From Chrysochromulina tobinii (Eukaryota > Haptophyta > Prymnesiales > Chrysochromulinaceae), in the NCBI GenBank assembly GCA_001275005.1, contig JWZX01002862.1, positions 1 through 31,228 on the forward strand: a stretch of DNA of 31,228 bases, written 5' to 3'. The notes under the pieces were generated by a model. It ran no database searches. It was not told where the DNA came from and saw only the letters and a program-made list of their open reading frames with translations. Positions 8,895 to 17,864 of the stretch are shown here, piece after piece. Each line of letters begins with the position of its first letter. Positions within the stretch are counted from its first letter, which is position 1. The position numbers and the translations under genes are program-made.

Positions 8895-9221
8895 AACCAT
8901 TTGAGGCGAGGAATAGATAAATTCTCCCACCGCAATTCAGGGGGTCCCGCCAATTGGTAGGGTAGCTCGTTCAGTTACAAATCTCTCTTAAGGGAGCGAG
9001 CACGAACAGCCAAAGCCAGGTTCGCTGTCGAGCCAAGACCAGGTTCGAGGGGACGTCGAGGCTGCGCGCCCTTGGCGCCCACATTTCGCAAGCGATTAGG
9101 CACGATAGCGGAGAAAAGCGTCGTGAAACATTCGTGAAACAAGGCCGCCGCCATTGCAGAAGCTTCCGAAAATCCTACGCAATTAGTGTTCACAAAGACT
9201 TGATTCGTGAAAGTGCCCAGT
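8895..9221. other. Intergenic / 5' region of the NOC2 gene
   Basis: 327 bp with no supported gene. It should carry the NOC2 promoter and 5' UTR. I see no TATA-like element that I would defend. GTG and ATG codons just upstream of 9222 give no better start. Confidence 0.4.
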
Positions 9222-12200
9222 ATGGCGGCTCGTCGCGTGGACGACCGACGAAAAGGAAAGCACGACGTCGCCACTCCGGTCATGCCAGGCGACAGCGTTC
9301 CTCGAGCGCCCAAAGTCACCACCAAGCAGAAAGCGAAGGCGAAGCTCGGCAAGCGAATCTTCAAAGAGCGGCAGGTCAAGCGCATCAAACGCTCAAAGCT
9401 TGAGAAGAGCATGAAGCGTGCGGCTGAAAATGAGCGGCCCAAGGGTGGGTCTGTGCTGCTCCGCTCAGAAGCCGAAGGCGCTAGAGGCAGCGGCACCAAG
9501 CCGCTGCGCGGCTCGAGCTACACGGGCCGCATGAACGTTGACGAGTTCATGGATGGTGGCTTCGAGCAGACCATGGAGGAGCTCGAGGGCGAGGACGACG
9601 ATGAGGAGGACGACGACAAGGAGGAGGTTGAGGAGGCGCCGGCGTCATCGCCAGCCGCCAATGGCAAGCGTAGCAAGGCGGCGCAGCACGCGGCCGATCT
9701 GGCGGCGCTCGAGAAGTCAGACCCGGACTTTTACAAATTCCTCAAGGAGACTGATCAGAATCTGCTCGCCTTTGAGGGCGAGGAGGATGAGGATGAGGAT
9801 GAGGACGACGAGGACGACGAGGACGACGAGGACGAGAAGCCGAAGCCGACCGGTGCGAAGGCGGCGGCGAAGAGGCCCACTAAGGATGCGGGTAAGGCGG
9901 CGCCGCAAAATGAGGACGACGAGGACGAGGACGACGAGGACAATGAGGGCCAGGAGCAGGACGAGGACGACGAGGAAGACGAGGACGATGACACGGACGA
10001 CGAGGAGGACGAGGAGGACGAGGAGGTGGTGGTCGACCATTCGAAGGCGAAGGCGCCCCCCGCGCCCAAACCGATCAAGCTCATCGAGGTGACGAGTGCG
10101 ATGGTCAAGACGTGGCAGCAGACGCTGCAGTCGAAGCAAGACACGAGGACTCTCAAGGAGGCAGTGAGCGCCTTCCGTGCGGCGGTGCGCTTCGGCGACG
10201 CGAGCGACGCGCAGCGCGACGACGTGTTCACATACACGAGCGGCGGCGTCTTCAATCAGCTGATGCAGTTCTGCCTCTCGTCCATGGATGAAGTCCTGCG
10301 GCGGCACGTGGCAGGCGGCGCGGCCGCCGTGGCGGCGGGCGCGAAGACCAAGGCAGGGCTCGATCGGCCTGATGCTTGGGCGCACTGGAGGAAGCACCAG
10401 CCGCTCGTTAAGTCATATCTGACGCACCTGTTGCAGTTTGCTGGGCAGTTGAGCGAGGCCTCCATGATCGCAGTCACGCTGCAGCAGATGCATCGCCTGC
10501 TTCCGTTCTACTTTTGCTTGCCCAAGCTTTGCCCCAAGCTGCTCAAGGCGACGCTGCGCGTGTGGGCGGCGCCGCCGGGCGAGGCGGGCGGCGCGCAGCA
10601 GAACACGCTGCTCGGGTTCGCCATCATCCGGCAACTCGCGTGCAGTCTGCCTTATCCATTTGTCGAGCACTGCCTCAAGGGCCTCTACCTCGCGTATGCA
10701 CAGGCCTCGAGCAGAACAAACCGCGTCACGCTGCAGCACCTCGTGCTGCTCTCCTCTTGCGTGGTCGACATGTGCGCAGTGGACGCGCAGGCGGCCTACC
10801 GGCACGCCTTCGTGTACATCCGGCAGCTTGCCATCCATCTGCGTAACGCCATCCAGAAGGCGACGCCCGAGGCGACGCGCCAGGTCTACAACTGGCAGTA
10901 TGTCAACTGCCTGCGCGTGTGGGCGCAGGTACTGTGCGCACATGCCCGCTCGAGCAGCACGCCGCTGCGCCAGCTCGTCTACCCGCTGGTGCAGGTGACG
11001 CTCGGCACGGCGCGGCTACTGCCCTCGATCCGCTACGCGCCACTACGTTTCCAGTGCTGCCGCATCCTCAACCAGCTCTGTGCCGAGCTTGGCATCTACG
11101 TGCGTCGGCCCAACGCGCCTCCCTTCGACTCCCTGCGTGCCTGGCTCCTCCCCGCCTCTTCTTCCCCACGCACGGCCCAATGCCTGAGGAGTCTCAACCC
11201 CATGAGTGGTCCTCTAACTTCCACGGCCCACAGCACGCGCTGGCTTGCCCAGCACCGGCCTTAACCACCGGCGTCGCGTATGACTCCACAGAGGCGCGTG
11301 GCTCAACACCGCGCGCCTCTACTTAACTACGCGGCTCACCGCATCCGACTGCTCGCGGCAGCGTCAGCCCGCCCGCCTGCCCGCCGGTGCCTGGCGTGCG
11401 CGCCGTGCCGGCCGCCAAGTGAGGCCTCCCGACCCACGATCGCCTCTCCGTACAATCTGATGCGTCGTCTCCCCTGCCGTTGCCGTCGGCCGCCCCGTGC
11501 GTGCGTGCCTGCAGGTGCCCGTGGCGCCGCTGCTGCTCGAGGCGCTGCGCTTCGCGGAGCTCAACAAGACGCCAAAGAATGCGCGCACCGAGCGGCCCGT
11601 TGACTGGTCCGTGCTCGTCAAGGTGTCGGGCGCGGACTCGACGAAGCGTATCTTCCAGGAGGGTCTCGTGCAGGAGGCACTCTACCTTCTGGCGGAGCAT
11701 CTGGGCTCGATTTCACACTCGATAGCCTTCCCCGAGCTTGCGGCTCCGACGGTACTCCAGCTGCGCGCGATGGCCAAGGCCTCCAAGATTGTCGCGCTGC
11801 AGAAGCGCTGTAAGCGGCTGCTCGCGCAAGTCGAGGCGCAAGCGCGATTCGTCGCCACGCGACGCGACGCCGTCGAATTCGCTCCGTCGGACGAGAAAGC
11901 GTCCAACGGCTTCCTTGCGGACGAGAAGGCGGCAGGCACGAGCCCGTACTCGAAGTGGTTCAAGAGCGAGCGGGAGGAGCAGCAGAGGCTCGAGGCGCAG
12001 CGGCGAGCGGAGGCCGAGGCTCAAGGATCTGGTGTCAAGGTGGACGACGACGACGACGACGACGACGACCAAGATCTTGGGCCGCCGGGGAACGGCGAGG
12101 ACGATGAGGACTTGGACGGCGTCAACGACGACGACGAGGAAGACGGGGCATCGAGCAAGCGCCGGCAGGGCCCTGGCAAGAAGGCAGCAGCAGCAGTGGA

Positions 12201-12321
12201 AGGCAAGAGCGCCAAGAAGCGTGCGGCCCAGGCCAAGCGCGCGGCCGCATCGACTGTGAGCGCCGATGATGCGATGGCACTGCCCGATAAGGTTGGCGTG
12301 CTTCGGATGGAGGACCTCTAA
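9222..12321 (+). CDS. NOC2: Nucleolar complex protein 2 (NOC2/NOC2L homologue), two exons
   Basis: Join 9222-11099 and 11515-12321, 894 aa. The start is ATG 9222 (M-A-A-R-R); an in-frame GTG at 9207 is not used. Residues about 1-70 are a basic nucleolar-type leader. Residues about 110-290 hold long Asp/Glu tracts. The NOC2 hallmark SDPDFYKFLKETDQNLLAF is at about 166-184, and the helical Noc2 domain runs from about 340 (GGVFNQLMQFCLSS) to about 725, including VYNWQYVNCLRVW and QLVYPLVQVTLGTARLLP. Splicing at TAC|GTGCGT and CCTGCAG|GTG joins GIY to VPVAPLLLEALRF in phase 0, exactly where the family is continuous. The second exon holds FQEGLVQEALYLLAEHL and SIAFPELAAPTVLQL, then a Lys/Asp-rich tail. 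NOC2 pairs with NOC1 and NOC3 for 60S ribosome assembly in the nucleolus. Confidence 0.93.
11100..11514 (+). other. Intron of the NOC2 gene (415 bp)
   Basis: Donor GTGCGT at 11100, acceptor CCTGCAG ending at 11514, phase 0. It is the longest intron found here. It remains open in the first frame for about 55 codons, which would falsely truncate the protein. It contains a 9-bp inverted repeat (AGAGGCGCG at 11290, with its complement ending at 11320). Confidence 0.88.
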
Positions 12322-12953
12322 GACTATCCTCTGCCAAGGCAGCAGCGCCAACCATTCGGGTTGCAAGCCGGCCACGCCCCCCCTGCAGCGCCGGGGGCGT
12401 TTTCCTTGCGGTCGCCTCTCCGGTCTCCGCGCTCTCGCGGCCGCCGGTTCGCGTAGAGTTTCCCTTTCACCGGTTCGGTCTTCGACTTCGTTGGACGACC
12501 GACACCAGACACTCTGGGCCGTGTCCGAATTCACAGCCGTCGTATTGCGTATATACTTAAACTTTTAGTTTTACCGGCGCACGGGCGAGAAACCACCCGG
12601 AGCCGTCCGGCTGACGGTCAGAGTCCGACGCTCGCTGTGCACCCGAGCCGCGTGTCGTTGTTCCGCCCGCTCCAAAACTGCTCCTCCAAAACAGCCCGCG
12701 GGTCTAATCATGCCTCGAGACCTCGCGACACTCGCGCGTTAACCGCGCGAAACTCGTCGAAGACAAAAAAATGACCGTCTCGCGTCTGAGCAGTCGGGCA
12801 TGTAGCCACAGAGCGGTCGGACATGTAGCCACAGAGCAGTCGGCTTAAAGGCGACATACGCCCGCGGACCGGACCGGCCACGTGACCACCGTGCGCGGCC
12901 TGGTGCGGCCTGGTGCGGGCCCTGCAGCGTGCATGCAAGCAGACTCCAAAGCC
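12322..12953. other. Convergent intergenic region with a 23-bp tandem repeat
   Basis: It lies between the 3' ends of NOC2 (plus) and the plastid-type unknown (minus). At 12788-12843 a 23-bp unit (GAGC-G/A-GTCGG, then CATGTAGCCACA) is repeated 2.4 times. Otherwise I see no gene. Confidence 0.7.
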
Positions 12954-13580
12954 TCATGATGTGAGCGTCACGATGAGCGAGGCGAGCACGCGGCGCAGCT
13001 CTCTGGAGTCGACGTCGGTCAGCCCATTCCTCAGCGCACTCTGAGCCAAGAGGCGAATCGCCGTCTCTCGCTCGCTACGCTGCATCAGCCACAGACGCGC
13101 CTTGGTAGCATCGACTGCATCCGGTGGCGGCATCGAATACGTTTGCCCTACCGTCGATGCCCAACCATCAAAGCCGCCAATGGCTGCAGATGTAGCCATC
13201 GGCGTCGGCGCGGGGATGGCAGACATTGACACTGGCGCGCTCATCACTGATGGCAGCGGAGCGGTCTTTTGTCGTGCCGTGAACTCATCCGGCGTGAGGA
13301 CCTGGGCACCCTTCATGAAATCGACGCGCCCCGTCTGTTCAAGCAGCTCCTCATCCTCCTGAAACTCGCGAATCATCGCTTTTTGGTCCGGCGTCAGCTC
13401 GATGCCACGCTCCTGCACACTCTTCAGGTAGGCCATCATTTGCTCGCGCAGCGTCGGCGCAGCAGCATCTGCTCGAGCAGGCGCGTGCCGAGCTGCGACG
13501 GTGCAAATGCCGCACTCGTGCCGAGGACGGATTCCGTGCAGGACGAACGCCAGCGGCAGCGCAAGGAGGCCGAGGGGCAT
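12954..13580 (-). CDS. Unknown protein with signal/plastid-type N-terminus
   Basis: 208 aa from ATG 13580; the frame runs further upstream only to a TTG and an Arg/Cys-rich, non-protein-like stretch, so I use the internal ATG. Residues 1-15 (MPLGLLALPLAFVLH) form a hydrophobic signal-like segment, and 16-42 are basic/Ala-rich like a transit peptide. Residues about 43-100 are the best-ordered part: a helix (LREQMMAYLKSVQERG), then ELTPDQKAMIREFQEDEELL with EQTGRVDFMKGAQ. This looks conserved, and I have a vague association with plastid-targeted algal proteins. About 105-155 is Pro/Ser/Ala linker. The C-terminus (156-205) is helical with WLMQRSERETAIRLLAQ. No catalytic motif is seen and I do not recognise the family. 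The gene is divergent from the cyclin gene. Confidence 0.65.
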   Translation of the reverse strand: MPLGLLALPLAFVLHGIRPRHECGICTVAARHAPARADAAAPTLREQMMAYLKSVQERGIELTPDQKAMIREFQEDEELLEQTGRVDFMKGAQVLTPDEFTARQKTAPLPSVMSAPVSMSAIPAPTPMATSAAIGGFDGWASTVGQTYSMPPPDAVDATKARLWLMQRSERETAIRLLAQSALRNGLTDVDSRELRRVLASLIVTLTS

Positions 13581-13974
13581 CGCAAAAACACGCACGTCGA
13601 TTGTGTGTGGAAGCGGTGCACGAACAAATCTCGAATTGTGGAGTTCATTCACAGTCACTCCCTTTAAAGGATACCGACTTCGGTACCGACACGTGCACGT
13701 ACACTTACAGTGCGTGGTAACTACTCGAACCCAATCTCTGCGACGACGGCCGGGCGGCGGTTCTCGACTTCTCGTGCCGCGCTCAAGGCACCGACTGCAA
13801 CGACTGCCGCCTTCCCTCATTCGGTCTGCCTGTGCCCCCAACTATGTGGCACCGTTCTTCCACGTGGCCGGACTGTTTATGAAGCGTGAACGTGAATGCG
13901 GTTGATGACAGATTTATCGCGCCACGAACATATTTCGTGCGAACCGCATCGGGGAACAGCGTCTTCGCTGCGGC
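13581..13974. promoter_or_regulatory. Divergent promoter region between the plastid-type unknown and the cyclin
   Basis: The two start codons (13580 minus, 13975 plus) point away from each other across 394 bp, so this interval must drive both genes. I see no identifiable core elements. The assignment rests on gene order only. Confidence 0.5.
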
Positions 13975-15635
13975 ATGGTGAAGGCACGCAGGAGATTGAG
14001 CAGGCCGGAACTGGATACCGAGCGGGCACGCGAGAGGTTGAGGGCGCTCATCGAGCAGGGTAGGCAATACTTGATTCCTGCTAGGGAATGCCCCAACTTC
14101 TCAGAGACCTATCGCGAGAAAGTGGTCAAGTACATCAACGAGGTGAGCCGCAGCGGTTGTCCGCAATCGCAAGGCCCTTATCCTTAACCCTCCCTACGAA
14201 ACCCGTCGGCTGTTCGGTCGCCCTCATGTCGCTCGCTAAGCCCTCCGAAACTCCACCCTGTGGATCTGAACCCCCCCCGCCTTCTCCAGTCGCCTCGCTC
14301 ACGTGAGCTTTCCCACGCTCGATCGTGCACAGCTTGCCGATGATTTCGGACTGCAGGTGCAGACGGGCGGCATCGCGTGCAACTATTTCGATCGTTACAT
14401 CCACATCGCGCTGCGCAAGGGCCCCATCAGCAAGCGACAGATGCAGATGATAGCCTCAACATGTCTTCTCATCGCGGCCAAGTTTTTTGACCGCAAGCTG
14501 CCGCCCCTCTCGGAGCTCGCGATCGTGCACAACCATGCGGTCAGCGTGGAGCAGTTCATGCATCAGGAGATGGTGATCCTCGAGGCGCTAGAGTGGAAGC
14601 TGCACGTCATCCTGCCCCACGCGCTCATCGAGCCCCTGAAAACGTGCTTGCCCGACGCGCCCTTCGACCTGGCGATTGACGAGCGCATTACGTTCTTCAT
14701 CGACCTGTCCGTCTATGGTGCGTGCCGCGCCGCCCGCGTCAGCGCCCAGCGCTCCGCCCAGCACTCCCCACCGCGCGCTTGCCTCCAGAATGAGGGGAGA
14801 GCACCCAGCGCCGGCTGTGATTCCACCGCGCTGCCTTCTTCGCTGACCATTGGGCCCGGCCCCGCTGGCGCTCGCAGGGTACTCGCTTAAGCGGTACACG
14901 CAGGCCGAGATCCTCGGCGGCTCCATGTTGGCCGCGTGGAAGTTCTCCAACGAGAGCGTCGCTTGCGACTACTTCCTGCCTGCGATGGCCGACGCGTGCG
15001 CCACTTGTGAGGACAGCCTCCAGCACTGCGCCAACGAGCTGGTCGAGTACTACCATGTGTGCTTCCCCGACGCGGCCAAGATGATCCCGCAGCCCATCGA
15101 GCCGGGCACCGAGGGCCCCGTCCAGCTCGTCGAATTTACCGACCTCTTCCCCGGTCTGCCGCTTCTGGGCACGTGCGCATCCTTGCCCCCCGCGGCGGCG
15201 CCTGTACCCCTGGATCGTGCGGACTCGACGGCCACGCTGCTCAGCACCCTGGGCGAGGCCGAGGACGTGCTCCAGGGACTTGCCGACGCGCGCGCGCTCG
15301 CCGCCAACGGCAACCCGATGGAGCCTGACGACAGCCGCGACTCGCCGTGCGCAATCACCGTCGAGATCGCAGACGAGCGGTTGTTCGCCCCGGTCGAGAG
15401 CGTTGCCTCGGCAGGCGCTTGCGAGGAGCGCTCCGAGACACCGACCGATATCTTCACCAAGGATTTTCGCGCGGAGCCCGCTCACGCAAAGGCCACCAAG
15501 GCCGTCCCCCCCTTCCAGCCCGCAGCTGCCGCCAAGCGGTTCGACGACACAGGCATGCTTGCGCCCGTAGGGCTCAAGCGCGCACGTGAGGGTGCTGACG
15601 GGAACGTCTTCGCAGCCGTCGAGAATGACTGTTGA
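13975..15635 (+). CDS. Cyclin, three exons
   Basis: Join 13975-14142, 14333-14717 and 14878-15635; 436 aa. The start is ATG 13975 with G at +4. Splicing joins YREKVVKYINE to LADDFGLQVQTGG (phase 0), then DLSVY to GYSLKRYTQAE (phase 1). The cyclin N box spans about 45-155 with signature helices IACNYFDRYIH, IASTCLLIAAKFFDRKLPPL and FMHQEMVILEALEWKLHV. The C-terminal cyclin fold spans about 160-260 (ILGGSMLAAWKF, then HCANELVEYYHVC). The last 175 residues are Asp/Glu/Ser/Pro-rich, like a PEST tail, and hold no mitotic D-box that I can defend. Cyclins activate cyclin-dependent kinases in the nucleus. The box looks like the A/B/D group, but the subclass is not decided. Confidence 0.88.
14143..14332 (+). 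other. Intron 1 of the cyclin gene (190 bp)
   Basis: Donor GAG|GTGAGC at 14143, acceptor GTGCACAG ending at 14332, phase 0. A nearer AG at 14306-14307 gives the wrong frame and is rejected. Confidence 0.8.
14718..14877 (+). other. Intron 2 of the cyclin gene (160 bp)
   Basis: Donor TATG|GTGCGT at 14718, acceptor GCTCGCAG ending at 14877, phase 1. The join makes a Gly codon (G+GG) and restores the cyclin C-fold. Confidence 0.85.
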
Positions 15636-15984
15636 CCCCCTCTCTATTCCGGCGCTGGGTTCTCCTCCTTGTCGCGGACCCAGCGCGTCGGTCCGGACTT
15701 GAAGCATCTTCGATCTTGATCGCGTTGGGGTACCTAACTTCTGGGCAATCCGAATCGCCGAAATCGCGGGAATTGAATTCCGCATACCCGAACCCGAATG
15801 CCCATAGACGTTTTATCAAGTTGTAAACTTGAATATTAACGAAATTTGCGAAAGGGTCTACCTACCGATTGGAAGGTCGTTCACAGCCTTTTCACACTCG
15901 GCCTGCCCTGCCTCTGCGACAACCAGCGCGAAAGAGAACCAGCGCGAAAGAGAACCAGCGCGAGCTCCAGCGCGGGCCGAGGCG
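15636..15984. other. Intergenic region with a 16-bp tandem repeat
   Basis: It separates the cyclin and prefoldin genes on the same strand. At 15921-15964 the 16-bp unit AACCAGCGCGAAAGAG occurs twice perfectly, then as a partial copy, directly ahead of the prefoldin start, so it lies in its promoter or 5' UTR. The frame through it is open to the prefoldin ATG but lacks an upstream ATG. Confidence 0.7.
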
Positions 15985-16546
15985 ATGGGCGATAACGGCA
16001 TGAGCCTGTTTGCGCTCAGCCTCGAGCAGCTCACTCAGCTGAAGCAGTCAATCGAGGAGGTGCGGCTTACAGCCACCATGAACGCAGCACCCGCCTGAGC
16101 AGCCAGACCAACCTATAATCGCCTGCACGGCCTGCCCCTCACAGGAGCTCCAAGGGCTCCAGGGCGCCCTCCAGCAGCTGCAGATTTCCCGGAACAAGCT
16201 CACCAACTCGAAGAATGCGCTCGAGAAGCTGAGTAAGACTCCAGAGGGAACGCCGATGCTCGTGCCGCTTACGACCTCACTCTACGTGCCAGGCGAGACG
16301 GCGCCGCTTGATACGGTGCTGGTCGACGTGGGCACGGGCTACTACATCGAGAAGTCGCTGAAGCAAGCGTCAGCCTTCCTCGACCGCAAGATGGCTCTCA
16401 TTGAACAACAGGCCGCGAATGTGCAGAGTGCGGCGCAGTTCAAGCACAAGAACCTCTCGCAGACGGTCGAAGTCATGAACCGGAAGTTGATCGAGGCGCG
16501 CGGAGCGTTGACGGCGGGCTCGTCAGGAGGCGGCACGGCCATCTGA
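15985..16546 (+). CDS. PFDN5: Prefoldin subunit 5 (GIM5/PFDN5), two exons
   Basis: Join 15985-16059 and 16145-16546; 158 aa, close to the human 154. The start is ATG 15985 (M-G-D-N-G), with a second ATG at codon 6. The first coiled-coil helix (SLEQLTQLKQSIEE, continuing in exon 2 as ELQGLQGALQQLQI) leads to the alpha-class prefoldin double beta-hairpin. That hairpin carries family motifs: LVPLTTSLYVPGE at about 63-75 and VLVDVGTGYYIEKS at about 82-95. A second long helix and an Ala/Gly/Ser tail follow. Prefoldin is a cytosolic hetero-hexameric co-chaperone (two alpha-class, four beta-class subunits) that hands nascent actin and tubulin to the CCT chaperonin. The join EE|EL is phase 0. Confidence 0.92.
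16060..16144 (+). other. Intron of the prefoldin 5 gene (85 bp)
   Basis: Donor GAG|GTGCGG at 16060, acceptor CCCTCACAG ending at 16144, phase 0. Skipping it would end the first frame after 37 codons. Confidence 0.87.
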
Positions 16547-16783
16547 TGACGATGGGAGCGACTGAGAACAGTCAAAGACCCTCCGTGGCACTGAGGTGGG
16601 GTCGCCTGCGCGTGTGGCACTGACATACCTACTAAATTGTCTCTCAGCAGCGGGAGCGCTTGTACCGTGATTTTTGAAAACGAAGCGCGCGCGTTGTGTG
16701 ATTCACAGGAGCAGCAGCGGTCGGCGGCGGGCTGAAGATCAACTCCGGCGGCACGGTCGTGCTCTCGGCGAGCGCCGCAAAAA

Positions 16784-17746
16784 ATGTTCGTCGCGACCAC
16801 GCCGCAGCCTCCTCCTCCTCCTCCTCCTCCTTCTGAAGAGGCGACGCCGCCGTCGCGACCACCCGCTGCGCCCATGGTGTCAGACGAGACAAAGAAGGCG
16901 CTGCAAGCCGAGGTCGTCGCGGTCAAGACGCGGTGGGGCGACGCAGTGAAGATGAAGAAGGCCAAAGATGGCCCGCAGGCGCCGCTGCCCATCGCTGTCT
17001 CACGCACCGTACAGAAGCCTGCGAGCGCCGAGGTCTACGACGTCGAAGAGATAACAGTGTGGCTGTGGATCGAAACTCTCGCGCCGTACGACGGGGCGGA
17101 GAAGGCACCCATTCGGGTCGAGGTCTCCGCAGAGATTCCGGCGCACGTGTGCAATGTGGCCGCGGAACACGTGTGCAAGCGCTGGCGCGCCGAGCTAGCC
17201 GCGCGCGGCGCCGCCAAAGGGTGGATGCTGGAGAAGATTCTCGGCTGGTGCGAGAGCGCTTACACGGACCTGCTCGTGCTCGACCCGCGCTACGTCGATT
17301 GCTACATGGGGATCAACGAGCACGGGATGACCATCCGGCGGTACGCCATCCAGGAGCCGCCACCGCCCGAGCCTGAGCCGGACGATGATGACGACGACTC
17401 CGACTACGACTCCGACGACTCTGACGACGATGGCGTTGACGATATCGACTCGAAGGTGAAGAAGATGGGCTTAGCGGAAGAAGAGGAGCGGCAAATGCGA
17501 ATCAAGCTCAAGGCGGAGGCCGAGGCCGATCGGCAATATCGCGAGCAGCGACGCAAAGAGGCCGAAGAGATACGCGAGCAGGGGGCGGACGGCGGCGAGA
17601 AGAAACAGCTGTCCAAAAAGGAGAAGGAGGAGGCGAAGCAGAAGAAGCAGGGCCAGCGGATGAGAAGGGAAGGATCAAAGCGAAACAAGTTTGACGCGGA
17701 GGCCGCCGGCAAGAAGGCGAACAAGAAGAATGGCCTTCTCCACTGA
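16784..17746 (+). CDS. Unknown protein with acidic centre and basic coiled-coil tail (possible RWD-like core)
   Basis: 320 aa from ATG 16784; an internal ATG at residue 31 (16874) would remove an N-terminal run of eight prolines coded by a CCT repeat. Residues about 35-60 are a charged helix. Residues about 83-190 are a compact folded part (DVEEITVWLWIETLAPYD, IRVEVSAEIPAHV, then a long helix with RGAAKGWMLEKILGWCE, and VDCYMGINEHGMTIRRYAI). The strand-then-helix order is reminiscent of an RWD domain, but this is a weak guess. Residues 196-222 are almost pure Asp/Ser. About 230-320 is Lys/Glu/Arg-rich coiled coil ending in a basic tail, as in ribosome-biogenesis or nucleolar proteins. It lies 237 bp after prefoldin and 118 bp before REV7 on the same strand. 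I do not recognise the family. Confidence 0.65.
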   Translation: MFVATTPQPPPPPPPPSEEATPPSRPPAAPMVSDETKKALQAEVVAVKTRWGDAVKMKKAKDGPQAPLPIAVSRTVQKPASAEVYDVEEITVWLWIETLAPYDGAEKAPIRVEVSAEIPAHVCNVAAEHVCKRWRAELAARGAAKGWMLEKILGWCESAYTDLLVLDPRYVDCYMGINEHGMTIRRYAIQEPPPPEPEPDDDDDDSDYDSDDSDDDGVDDIDSKVKKMGLAEEEERQMRIKLKAEAEADRQYREQRRKEAEEIREQGADGGEKKQLSKKEKEEAKQKKQGQRMRREGSKRNKFDAEAAGKKANKKNGLLH

Positions 17747-17864
17747 AGCCCTGATCGCAAACTATCTTGTGTGCGTTCAAGATATATGTTGTCAAGCCTT
17801 CTCCCTTTTTGTCGACTTCCTTGTGAATTCACAGCCTCGAGATGGCGTCGGCCGAATAGTGGAC

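Noticed and set aside
9717-10397. Minus-strand 226-residue frame across the NOC2 acidic tracts
   Set aside because: The Val/Leu runs are the antisense of GAC/GAG repeats, and the plus frame is clearly NOC2.
11280-11603. Open frame running through the NOC2 intron
   Set aside because: The intron is defined by family continuity and clean splice sites. The frame is Arg/Ala-rich noise.
13671-13760. Possible tRNA T-arm (GGGTTCGAG on the minus strand)
   Set aside because: The flanking bases do not pair into a T-stem and no acceptor or anticodon arms fit.
14739-15785. 348-residue minus-strand frame across the cyclin third exon
   Set aside because: It is antisense to a confidently identified cyclin exon and has no domain.
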